From Crocinitomicaceae bacterium (GTDB taxonomy: Bacteria > Bacteroidota > Bacteroidia > Flavobacteriales_D > Sanyastnellaceae), in the NCBI GenBank assembly GCA_002722795.1, contig PBMY01000019.1:16396-80395 (forward strand): a DNA stretch of 64,000 nucleotides, written 5' to 3'. Shown here piece after piece: positions 43,805-51,575 of this stretch; position 1 is the first letter of the stretch, and every line of letters starts with the position of its first letter. Position numbers and translations under genes: made by a program. The notes under the pieces were generated by a model. It was not told the origin of the DNA, made no database searches, and was given only the letters and a program-made list of their open reading frames with translations.

Positions 43805-45115
43805 ATGAAAAAAAAGCATTTATTATTTTCTAGTGCTATAGCAGTTGTTCTTGCTATTCTTCCTAATAGGTATCAATGTCAAATTGATCCCGACGAAGAT
43901 CCAACGCAGTTTTTTCAACTTAATACGATTACTACAGCTGTCCCTTTTTTGATGATTGGTCCAGACTCTAGATCAGGTGCACTCGGTGATGCAGGTGTGG
44001 CACTTTCTCCTGATGCAAATAGTTTGCATTGGAATCCTGCCAAAATGGCTTTCTCAGATAGCGAATTAGACGTGAGCCTTTGTTACACACCTTGGTTAAG
44101 GGCGTTGGTTGATGATATGAATTTGGCCTATTTGAGTGGAGTAAATAAACTAAATCGTAAGCAGGCATTAGGTTATGCACTTAGATATTTCAGCTTAGGT
44201 AACATCACATTTACTGATGAACAGGGCCAAACAATTAGAGACTTCCAGCCAGCCGAATTCAGTCTTGACGTAGGATTTTCCCAAAAGTTTTCTGACAAGT
44301 TCAGCGGCGGTGTTACAGGAAGGTTCATCCATTCTAACTTAACAGGTGGAGTTACAGTTGTTGGTGCTGAATCAAAACCGGGAATATCAGTAGCAGCAGA
44401 TTTGGGTTTGTTCTACACTAATAAACGCGCTAATTGGTTTGGGGGTAAGGGCATGTTCAATTGGGGGATGAATATTTCAAATATCGGATCTAAGATGAGC
44501 TACACTGCAACTGCAGCAAGAGACTTTATTCCCGGAAATCTTAGATTAGGTGCTGCATATAAAATGCAGATTGACGATTACAATGCTCTGACATTCACAT
44601 TCGATTTAAACAAGTTACTTGTTCCAACTCAGCCTATTTATCACGAGTATGATATTAGTACTATTGTCAGTGGATTCGATCCCAACGTTGGCGTTGCTAC
44701 AGGTATAGTTCAATCATTCTACGATGCTCCAGGTGTAGTGACATTTACTGATTCAATAAACCTTCAGCCCGTTGGACCAGAAGGAGCTATGGTTGATGTT
44801 TACCACGACCCAAGCGAGTACACTGTTGAACAAGGATCTGTATTTAGAGAGGAGCTCAGAGAAATCAATATTGGTGGAGGGCTTGAATATGGCTTTATGG
44901 ATGTTTTTTCCTTTAGAACGGGATACTTCTTTGAGCACTACTCAAAAGGAAATAGACAGTTTATTGCAATGGGTGCTGGTCTGAAGTACACGGTATTCAA
45001 TATTGACCTTAGTTACATAATCAGTACTACTCAGCAAAACCCTCTTGCTAATACACTTAGGTTTACTCTGTCACTTCAGTTTTCAGATTTAGAAGAGTTC
45101 CTCAAAGAGGATTAA
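43805..45115 (+). CDS. porV: T9SS outer-membrane shuttle protein PorV (LptO)
   Basis: PorV is a FadL-like outer-membrane barrel that collects folded T9SS cargo at the Sov channel and brings it to PorU. From ATG 43805 the protein has 436 residues: signal peptide (KKHLLFSSAIAVVLAIL), then ITTAVPFLMIGPDSRSGALGDAGVALSPDANSLHWNPAKMAF, the PorV/FadL opening, and barrel strands to the C-terminal FSDLEEF. The track's TTG start at 43793 is rejected because it lies inside the -7 box and before the signal peptide. It follows porU by 25 bases and ispF by 6 bases precedes the next operon gene. Confidence 0.95.
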   Translation: MKKKHLLFSSAIAVVLAILPNRYQCQIDPDEDPTQFFQLNTITTAVPFLMIGPDSRSGALGDAGVALSPDANSLHWNPAKMAFSDSELDVSLCYTPWLRALVDDMNLAYLSGVNKLNRKQALGYALRYFSLGNITFTDEQGQTIRDFQPAEFSLDVGFSQKFSDKFSGGVTGRFIHSNLTGGVTVVGAESKPGISVAADLGLFYTNKRANWFGGKGMFNWGMNISNIGSKMSYTATAARDFIPGNLRLGAAYKMQIDDYNALTFTFDLNKLLVPTQPIYHEYDISTIVSGFDPNVGVATGIVQSFYDAPGVVTFTDSINLQPVGPEGAMVDVYHDPSEYTVEQGSVFREELREINIGGGLEYGFMDVFSFRTGYFFEHYSKGNRQFIAMGAGLKYTVFNIDLSYIISTTQQNPLANTLRFTLSLQFSDLEEFLKED

Positions 45116-45121
45116 AACCAA

Positions 45122-45601
45122 ATGGATTTCAGAATCGGATATGGCTACGACGTTCATCGCCTCTCGGAAGGTGAAGAGCTGTGGATTGGTGGAATCCTTG
45201 TTCCAGGGGAATTTGGCGCCGTAGGACACAGCGATGCTGACGTGCTACTTCATGTTATTTGCGATGCAATGTTGGGTGCACTAGCTCTTGGTGATCTAGG
45301 GAAACACTTTCCGGATACAGATCCAGCATACAAAGGCATAGATTCAAAAAAGCTACTAGCTCACACAATGGAATTAGTTCGCGAAAAAGGTTGGACTGTT
45401 GGTAATATTGACACTACAGTTTGTCTTCAAGCTCCTAAGCTCGCACCTTATATTTCTAAAATGCGTTTAGCAATTTCAGAGGTACTTGATTGTCACCTAG
45501 ATAGGATTAGCGTAAAGGCTACAACTACCGAAAATATTGGGTTTATTGGTACTGGCGAGGGTATCAGCGCTCACGCAGTTGCGTTGCTTAAGAAGGGTTA
45601 G
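45122..45601 (+). CDS. ispF: 2-C-methyl-D-erythritol 2,4-cyclodiphosphate synthase
   Basis: Zinc enzyme of the non-mevalonate isoprenoid pathway that forms MEcPP from CDP-ME phosphate. The 159 residues show GYDVHRLSEGEELWIGGI (metal ligands Asp and His), GHSDADVLLHVICDAMLGALALGDLGKHFPDTDP, and the end KATTTENIGFIGTGEGISAHAVALL. Full length. It starts 6 bases after porV and its stop overlaps the convergent DUF4956 gene by 4 bases. Presence of MEP-pathway IspF fits Flavobacteriales only in part, since many use mevalonate; the other MEP genes are not in this window. Confidence 0.97.
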   Translation: MDFRIGYGYDVHRLSEGEELWIGGILVPGEFGAVGHSDADVLLHVICDAMLGALALGDLGKHFPDTDPAYKGIDSKKLLAHTMELVREKGWTVGNIDTTVCLQAPKLAPYISKMRLAISEVLDCHLDRISVKATTTENIGFIGTGEGISAHAVALLKKG

Positions 45602-46239
45602 CCCTCCTCGTCCTCGAAGAAAAATATTCTGATTTGTGCTGTGTCTCTCAAGAAATCAAGCTTTCTTATCTCAACACGAGTTATGTTTAGACCTGTTCTT
45701 TCTTTTAGGTCAGCTAGAAGTTCTTCCCTTTTCTCAGGAACTATAAGTTCGATTTTCTCGTAAATAATTGTTTTGCGACTCTCGTGTTTAAGAAGCCAAA
45801 TTTTCTCTAAACCATAAGTAATAGCAATAATTAGTATGTTGGTGAACAACAACTCAGCGTGGCTAATTTTCTTATTTGCTAAGGCGTTTATCACTGAAAC
45901 ACCAATAACGATAAACAAGTACGTCATCTCCTTGATAGGAATAGGATCAGTACGATAGCGGATTATTCCAAATATGGCAAAAAGTCCCAGAGCAAATCCA
46001 AGCTCAAGTTTTACGTTTTCAAGTAGAAAACACAGGCAGAATACGGTTACACTTATGAGCAAGTATGTAAACAAGTAATCCTTGTTCTTAGTTGCTGGGT
46101 AGTATAAATAGCGAACGATGTAGCCGATCACTAAAAAGTTGAAAACGGCCTTTATTAAGAGCTCAAAGAAATCCTTTTTGTCTATAAGGTCAGCACCAAA
46201 GATTTCTAAATCAGTTAGCAATAACAGTAGTTCGTTCAT
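45598..46239 (-). CDS. DUF4956 membrane protein
   Basis: A 213-residue inner-membrane protein with four or more hydrophobic segments (about 29-47, 57-77, 83-100, 106-125, 130-150) and the family signature FGIIRYRTDPIPIKEMTYLF, followed by a soluble basic and acidic C-terminal half (ERTGLNITRVEIRKLDFLRD). DUF4956 proteins have no established reaction; they often sit beside VTC-type polyphosphate polymerase genes, as here (ATGA overlap). A role with the polymerase at the membrane, perhaps as anchor or channel, is inference. The stop overlaps ispF's stop by 4 bases on the other strand. Confidence 0.88.
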   Translation of the reverse strand: MNELLLLLTDLEIFGADLIDKKDFFELLIKAVFNFLVIGYIVRYLYYPATKNKDYLFTYLLISVTVFCLCFLLENVKLELGFALGLFAIFGIIRYRTDPIPIKEMTYLFIVIGVSVINALANKKISHAELLFTNILIIAITYGLEKIWLLKHESRKTIIYEKIELIVPEKREELLADLKERTGLNITRVEIRKLDFLRDTAQIRIFFFEDEEG

Positions 46240-46988
46240 GTTGAATGGAGTTTGTCTAAATGTAAAAACTTTCTCTTGAAATTGTTTCTCTTCAATTGAG
46301 GAAATAAACTAGCAGTTGCCATGCAATACTTGCTTATTCTAAAAGGGTGAACACGCTCTTTTTTTATGATTCTGATAAAATCAGATGATAAATTTCTTTT
46401 GGCCTGCTTTACCTCTGCAATGACCATATCACCAAGATTTTTTTTGCTTGATTGAGTATCCTCAAACCTAAAATTCACATCTATTGTTAGTCTCTCTTTT
46501 CTTCTTTTATGAACAAAAGTGATTCTGTTGAATTTGTTCCAATGTTGTGGTTTTAGAGCTAATTCAGACCCAACCACTTTGCTGACAAAATCTTTATTTG
46601 TTCCATCAAGAGTTATAGAAATCCCGTTCACTTTAATTCTCTTTTTTACGGTCTTTCCCTTGTTGTTTTTGCGTTTCACTTCAAGAAATGACAAGCCTGA
46701 ATCAATGTACTCTCTGAATCTGACCTTATTTCTATTTGTTTTGCCGTTGTGATGTTGGTGGTAAAATAGAAAATCTTCAGTGTCAAAATACAACGAGCGA
46801 TATGCGTTTAATCTCACCCCGTTTATGTCTAAAACACGGTAGTGCTCAATTAATTTGGGTATGATTTTATGTAGTGTAGATATAGGAAAGACAAACTTTG
46901 TGTCTGTTCTTTTCATCAACTTTACCGCATTCATTTCGGATAATGAAATAGGGTCAAAACTCGATATTTTTTGGTCTAAAGAATCCAA
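46236..46988 (-). CDS. VTC-domain (polyphosphate polymerase-like) protein
   Basis: Soluble protein of the VTC4-like triphosphate tunnel superfamily, whose eukaryotic members make polyphosphate from ATP. The 250 residues show the opening KLMKRTDTKFVFPISTLH (Lys31), LNAYRSLYFDTEDF, NRNKVRFREYIDSGLSFLEVKRKNNKGKTVKKRI (Arg-x-Arg and Glu-x-Lys pairs that line the tunnel), RLTIDVNFRFE and MVIAEVKQ near the end. The start is TTG at 46988, immediately after an in-frame stop; the first ATG is at residue 19, too late because SFDPISLSEM belongs to the family. It leads a two-gene operon with DUF4956 and is divergent from pdhA. Real activity in bacteria is not proven. Confidence 0.87.
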   Translation of the reverse strand: MDSLDQKISSFDPISLSEMNAVKLMKRTDTKFVFPISTLHKIIPKLIEHYRVLDINGVRLNAYRSLYFDTEDFLFYHQHHNGKTNRNKVRFREYIDSGLSFLEVKRKNNKGKTVKKRIKVNGISITLDGTNKDFVSKVVGSELALKPQHWNKFNRITFVHKRRKERLTIDVNFRFEDTQSSKKNLGDMVIAEVKQAKRNLSSDFIRIIKKERVHPFRISKYCMATASLFPQLKRNNFKRKFLHLDKLHST

Positions 46989-47082
46989 TTACCAAATGAG
47001 CTATGATTATCAAAACCAGCTATCAAAAATTAACTAGTAAAATCTTGCACACAGGTAAAGTTACAAAGTTGCACTTTGAATA

Positions 47083-47090
47083 TATCTTTG
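47083..47090 (+). promoter_or_regulatory. -7 promoter element for pdhA
   Basis: TATCTTTG matches TAnnTTTG exactly, 21 bases before the pdhA ATG. A -33 TTG at normal spacing was not seen, so it may depend on an activator or be weak. Confidence 0.45.
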
Positions 47091-47111
47091 CCCTCACCAT
47101 AAACTATATCT

Positions 47112-48122
47112 ATGGCAAAGAAGAAAGTAAACAAGCTGCCTCATAGCGAGGCTGTATATCGCAGGTGGTATATGGAAATGTACCTGATGCGTAAGTTTGA
47201 GGAGAAGTGCGGACAGCTGTATATACAGCAGAAGTTCGGCGGATTCTGTCACCTATATATTGGTCAAGAAGCTATCCTATCTGGAATGATGGAGGCTATT
47301 AAACCAACCGATAGGGTTATCACTGCTTACAGGGACCACGCTCATCCACTTGTGATGGGTTCAGATCCAAAAAGAGTAATGGCCGAGCTCTATGGGAAGC
47401 AAACTGGTCTTTCTAAGGGTAAAGGAGGTTCTATGCACATGTTTGACAAGGAGAAAAATCTTTTTGGCGGTCATGGAATCGTAGGAGGCCAAATCGGATT
47501 AGGTGCTGGTATTGCATTTGCAGACATGTACAGAGATGAAGATCACGTTACTGTGTGTTTCATGGGCGATGGAGCTGCACGTCAGGGAATACTACACGAG
47601 ACATTTAATATGGCAATGAACTGGAAGCTTCCGGTGATATTCATCATTGAGAACAACCAATACGCTATGGGTACAAGTGTAGAAAGAACAACAAACGTAA
47701 CTGATATGTCAAAAATCGCACTTAGTTATGACATGCCTGCTGAAACTGTTGACGGCATGAGTCCTGAGGATGTGTGCGCTTCAATTAAGATAGCTGCACA
47801 ACGAGGGAGAAAGGGTCAAGGACCTACTTTATTGAATATTGAGACCTACAGATATAAAGGTCACTCAATGTCAGATCCTCAGAAGTATAGGACTAAAGAT
47901 GAAGTTCACGAGTACCAAGAGAAGGATCCTATTACACACGTTAAGAAAGTTCTTTTAGACCAAAAGTGGATGACTGCTGATGAAATTAAAGCTGTCGAAA
48001 AAGAAGTTAAGGCTGAAGTTGAAGAGGCTGTGAAATTTGCAGAAGAGAGTCCGCTTCCTGAGCCACATGAGTTATACGAAGACGTCTATATACAAGAAGA
48101 TTATCCGTTCGTAAAGGACTAA
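47112..48122 (+). CDS. pdhA: Pyruvate dehydrogenase E1 component, alpha subunit
   Basis: Thiamine-diphosphate-dependent subunit that decarboxylates pyruvate in the pyruvate dehydrogenase complex. The 336 residues show YRDHAHPLVMGSDPKRVMAE, KGKGGSMHMFDKEKNLFGGHGIVGGQ, the ThDP-Mg motif GDGAARQGILHETFNMAMNWKLPVIFIIENN and RYKGHSMSDPQKYRTKDEV. It is the alpha subunit only; the E1 beta gene is not beside it. The E2 gene follows after 19 bases. This pdhA-pdhC order with pdhB elsewhere is, as I recall, normal in Flavobacteriales. Confidence 0.96.
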   Translation: MAKKKVNKLPHSEAVYRRWYMEMYLMRKFEEKCGQLYIQQKFGGFCHLYIGQEAILSGMMEAIKPTDRVITAYRDHAHPLVMGSDPKRVMAELYGKQTGLSKGKGGSMHMFDKEKNLFGGHGIVGGQIGLGAGIAFADMYRDEDHVTVCFMGDGAARQGILHETFNMAMNWKLPVIFIIENNQYAMGTSVERTTNVTDMSKIALSYDMPAETVDGMSPEDVCASIKIAAQRGRKGQGPTLLNIETYRYKGHSMSDPQKYRTKDEVHEYQEKDPITHVKKVLLDQKWMTADEIKAVEKEVKAEVEEAVKFAEESPLPEPHELYEDVYIQEDYPFVKD

Positions 48123-48141
48123 TACCTAACAATATTGAACT

Positions 48142-49419
48142 ATGGCTGAGATTGTAAAAATGCCCAAACTAAGCGATACAATGACTGAAGGTGTCGTTGC
48201 TGAATGGCATAAAAAAGTTGGTGACGAGGTTGAGAGTGGGGATTTACTAGCCGAAATCGAAACAGATAAGGCTACTATGGAATTCGAGTCATTCCAAGAC
48301 GGTTTCCTTCTTTATATAGGAGTTGAAAAAGGCTCAACTGCACCTGTAGATAGTGTGCTTTGTATTCTTGGAGAAAAGGGTGAGGATTATAAAGAGCTCT
48401 TAAAAGCTGAAGAAGCCTCAGTTCCCGAAGTTGAGGAAAAGCCTGTAGTTGAGGAAAAGCCTGCAGTTGAGGAAAAACCGGATGCTCCCGCAGCTGCTCC
48501 CGCTCCAGTAGCACCAACACCTGCTCCTACAGCTCCATTAACACCAAAAGCTGCTGCCCCTGCACCACCATCAGGAAATGATAGAGTTGTAGCATCACCT
48601 CTTGCAAAGAAATTGGCTGAGAAACTTGGTTTACAATTAAGTAGAATCCCTGGTTCCGGCGAAGGTGGTCGTATCGTAAAGCGCGACGTAGAAAACTTCA
48701 AGATGTCAGGCGCTATTGGTATGCCAGTTATGACTCAGGAGAAATTTACTGAGGTTGGAGTAAGCCAAATGAGAAAAATCATTGCTTCACGTCTTGCTGA
48801 AAGCAAATTCACTGCTCCACATTTCTATCTGAATTTGAGTATTGACATGACTAACGCCATTCAAGCTCGTAAGGCAATCAATGATCAAGGTCTATACAAG
48901 GTATCATTCAATGACATGGTTGTAAAGGCAGCGGCAATGGCTCTTCGTAAGCACCCAGCTGTAAACAGCTCTTGGTTAGAGGATAGAATCCGCTACAACG
49001 AGCACGTACACATTGGTGTTGCTGTTGCCGTTGAGGACGGCCTTTTAGTTCCTGTTGTTCGTTTTGCTGATGGCAAATCATTCGCAGGCATCGGAGATGA
49101 GGTTAGAGAGTTTGCTGCTAAGGCCAAATCTAAAAAGCTTCTACCTGAGGATTGGGAAGGAAATACATTCACGATTTCTAATTTGGGAATGTTTGGCATT
49201 GAAAATTTCACTGCAATTATCAACCCACCTGACGCATGTATCCTAGCTATAGGAGGTATCAATGAGGTGCCAGTTGTAAAAGACGGTGCAGTTGTCCCTG
49301 GTCATGTAATGAAGGTGTGTCTAAGCTGTGATCACAGAGTTGTGGATGGAGCAACCGGAGCAGCATTCTTACAAGATTTCAAAAATCTACTAGAGAATCC
49401 TGTCTTGATGTTGGTATAA
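48142..49419 (+). CDS. pdhC: Dihydrolipoyl acetyltransferase (E2) of pyruvate dehydrogenase
   Basis: Core of the pyruvate dehydrogenase complex, moving the acetyl group from lipoyl to CoA. The 425 residues have one lipoyl domain with EIETDKATMEFES (lipoylated Lys), a Pro/Ala/Glu-rich hinge with three VEEKP units, an E3/E1-binding domain (SPLAKKLAEKLGLQLSRIPGSGEGGRIVKRDV) and a catalytic domain with SLDHRV-type motif CDHRVVDGATGAAFL (active His and Asp). The number of lipoyl domains is one, while many bacteria have two or three. It follows pdhA by 19 bases and precedes recG by 31. Confidence 0.95.
   Translation: MAEIVKMPKLSDTMTEGVVAEWHKKVGDEVESGDLLAEIETDKATMEFESFQDGFLLYIGVEKGSTAPVDSVLCILGEKGEDYKELLKAEEASVPEVEEKPVVEEKPAVEEKPDAPAAAPAPVAPTPAPTAPLTPKAAAPAPPSGNDRVVASPLAKKLAEKLGLQLSRIPGSGEGGRIVKRDVENFKMSGAIGMPVMTQEKFTEVGVSQMRKIIASRLAESKFTAPHFYLNLSIDMTNAIQARKAINDQGLYKVSFNDMVVKAAAMALRKHPAVNSSWLEDRIRYNEHVHIGVAVAVEDGLLVPVVRFADGKSFAGIGDEVREFAAKAKSKKLLPEDWEGNTFTISNLGMFGIENFTAIINPPDACILAIGGINEVPVVKDGAVVPGHVMKVCLSCDHRVVDGATGAAFLQDFKNLLENPVLMLV
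48430..48480 (+). repeat. Tandem 18-base repeat in the E2 hinge
   Basis: Three head-to-tail copies, the last cut short, of GTTGAGGAAAAGCCTGTA encode VEEKPV-VEEKPA-VEEKP in the flexible hinge after the lipoyl domain. Two copies differ at one base. The number may vary by slippage between strains. Confidence 0.8.
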
Positions 49420-49450
49420 ATTATTAGATGCGGTAGATTGCATAAGCCGT

Positions 49451-51565
49451 ATGTCTAGTAATCAACTGAACTCATTAAATACTTCTATTTCTTACCTCAA
49501 AGGGGTAGGGCCCAAGAGGGCTGAACTTCTTCAGAATGAGCTTGGTATTTTCACTTTCTACGACCTTATCCAACACCTACCTTTTAGGTATGAGGATAGA
49601 TCTCAGTTCCATAAAATTTCAGACATATCTGTTGATACATATGCTCTTCAACTGAAGGGGAAAATAGTATCCAAAAAGATAGTTGGAGTCGGTCGTAACG
49701 CTAGGCTTGTTGTACTATTTGATGATGGTGAATCGAAGATTGAGCTGGTTTGGTTTAAAGGTGGGAAATGGATAATGAGCCAACTACCAGTTGATATTAC
49801 TGTAGTAGTTTATGGAAGGCCACAGAATTATAAGGGGAAGTGGAATATTCCTCATCCTGAAGTAGAGAGAGCAGATCAATATGACAAAAGAGGTGGAGGT
49901 GGATTACACCCAGTTTATTCGTCAACTGAAAAACTTACATCAAGGGGATTGCACAGCTCGGGTTTGGGCCGATTGATTAGAGTTGCTTGGGCTGAGGTTA
50001 GGTGTGAAGTTGATGAGACACTAGGAGATGATATGCTTGCAATGCTTCAAATTCCAGGAAGGGCTGAGGCTTTTGAGAAGGTTCATGCACCAAAGACTCC
50101 TCAAGAAGCTGACCGAGCTTTGAAGAGGTTGAGATTTGAGGAGTTGCTTTACTTACAGTTGGTTTTATTGAAGCAGAAACAGGAAGTGACAGTTGATTTG
50201 AAAGGAGTGAGATTTGAATCTGTTGGAGAAAAGTTTAATTATTTCTACAAGGAGAATCTTCCCTTCGCACTTACTGGAGCCCAAAAGAGAGTAATGAAAG
50301 AAATCCGTGCTGATCTCAATACGGGTTCTCATATGAACAGATTGCTACAGGGTGATGTGGGATCGGGCAAAACAATAATTGCTTTGATGACTTCTCTACT
50401 TGCGATTGACAATAATTACCAAGCTTGTATTATGGCTCCAACAGAGATCCTTGCTCAGCAACATTTTAATGGAATAACAGAGTTACTAGGTGAGATGGAT
50501 GTTAGGGTAGAGTTGTTGACGGGTTCAGTCACAAAATCGGCGAGAAGACCGATACTTCAGGGACTTGAAAATGGTGTAGTGGATATAATTATTGGTACTC
50601 ATGCCTTGATTGAACCAGCTGTTAAATTTCAAAATCTAGGACTTGCGGTTATTGATGAACAGCATAAATTTGGGGTGGCGCAAAGGAGCAAACTGTGGGC
50701 TAAAGCATCAACAGCTCCACATGTTTTAGTAATGACAGCAACACCAATTCCTAGAACTTTGGCTATGACTTCATACGGCGATCTTGATTGTAGTGTATTA
50801 GATGAAATGCCACCAGGCAGGAAGGAAATCAAAACGGTTCATAGAACAGATGCCAACAGATTGGCAGTCCACAATTTCATTGAAAAACAAATTTTAGAAG
50901 GTCGTCAGGTCTATGTAGTGTATCCTCTTATTGAAGAGAGCGCAACATTAGATCACAAGGATCTCATGGATGGGTATGAGAGTTTGACTCGTAGGTTCCC
51001 TCTTCCCAAATTTAAGCTTAGCGTGGTTCACGGGAGAATGAAGCCAAACGATAAAGAGATGGAGATGCATAGGTTTGCTGAAGGAAGGACTCAAATTTTG
51101 GTAGCTACTACTGTAATTGAAGTTGGAGTAAATGTGCCAAACGCTACATTGATGGTGATTGAAAGTGCTGAAAGATTTGGGCTAAGTCAGTTGCATCAGT
51201 TGAGAGGGCGTGTTGGCCGAGGTGGAGAACAGAGTTACTGTATACTTATGACTAAGGATGAGTTTAGTTCTGAGGCGAGACGTAGGTTAGAAACTATGTG
51301 TCGAACAAATGATGGATTTGAGATTGCTGAAGTGGATATGGAAATTAGAGGACCTGGTGATGTAATGGGTACTCAGCAAAGTGGTGTTCCCGATTTGCAG
51401 ATGGCAGATTTAATGAGAGATAGAGATCTTATGGTAACTGCTAGATATATGGCTAGTCAAATTCTAGATGACGATCCTAAACTAGAAAAATCGAAGAATC
51501 AGATATTAAAAATAAACTTGGATAGAATTCTCGAAGACCGCCCAAATTGGAGTCGCATTTCTTAA
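49451..51565 (+). CDS. recG: ATP-dependent DNA helicase RecG
   Basis: Monomeric helicase that reverses stalled forks and processes Holliday junctions. The 704 residues have the wedge domain (SISYLKGVGPKRAELLQNELG and an OB fold), Walker A GDVGSGKTIIALMTSLL, DEQHKFGV (DExH-type box), MTATPIPRTLAMTSYGDLD, QVYVVYPLIEES, TTVIEVGVNVPNAT and QLRGRVGRGGEQSYC. The end contains the TRG-like region. Full length. It starts 31 bases after the E2 gene and precedes the 484-aa gene by 10 bases, so it may be on the same mRNA as pdhA-pdhC. Confidence 0.97.
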   Translation: MSSNQLNSLNTSISYLKGVGPKRAELLQNELGIFTFYDLIQHLPFRYEDRSQFHKISDISVDTYALQLKGKIVSKKIVGVGRNARLVVLFDDGESKIELVWFKGGKWIMSQLPVDITVVVYGRPQNYKGKWNIPHPEVERADQYDKRGGGGLHPVYSSTEKLTSRGLHSSGLGRLIRVAWAEVRCEVDETLGDDMLAMLQIPGRAEAFEKVHAPKTPQEADRALKRLRFEELLYLQLVLLKQKQEVTVDLKGVRFESVGEKFNYFYKENLPFALTGAQKRVMKEIRADLNTGSHMNRLLQGDVGSGKTIIALMTSLLAIDNNYQACIMAPTEILAQQHFNGITELLGEMDVRVELLTGSVTKSARRPILQGLENGVVDIIIGTHALIEPAVKFQNLGLAVIDEQHKFGVAQRSKLWAKASTAPHVLVMTATPIPRTLAMTSYGDLDCSVLDEMPPGRKEIKTVHRTDANRLAVHNFIEKQILEGRQVYVVYPLIEESATLDHKDLMDGYESLTRRFPLPKFKLSVVHGRMKPNDKEMEMHRFAEGRTQILVATTVIEVGVNVPNATLMVIESAERFGLSQLHQLRGRVGRGGEQSYCILMTKDEFSSEARRRLETMCRTNDGFEIAEVDMEIRGPGDVMGTQQSGVPDLQMADLMRDRDLMVTARYMASQILDDDPKLEKSKNQILKINLDRILEDRPNWSRIS

Positions 51566-51575
51566 TATTAGCACT

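Noticed and set aside
48430-48480. Short direct repeats as an attachment site or recombination target
   Set aside because: They lie in frame in the hinge of E2 and encode VEEKP units; no integrase or junction is present.
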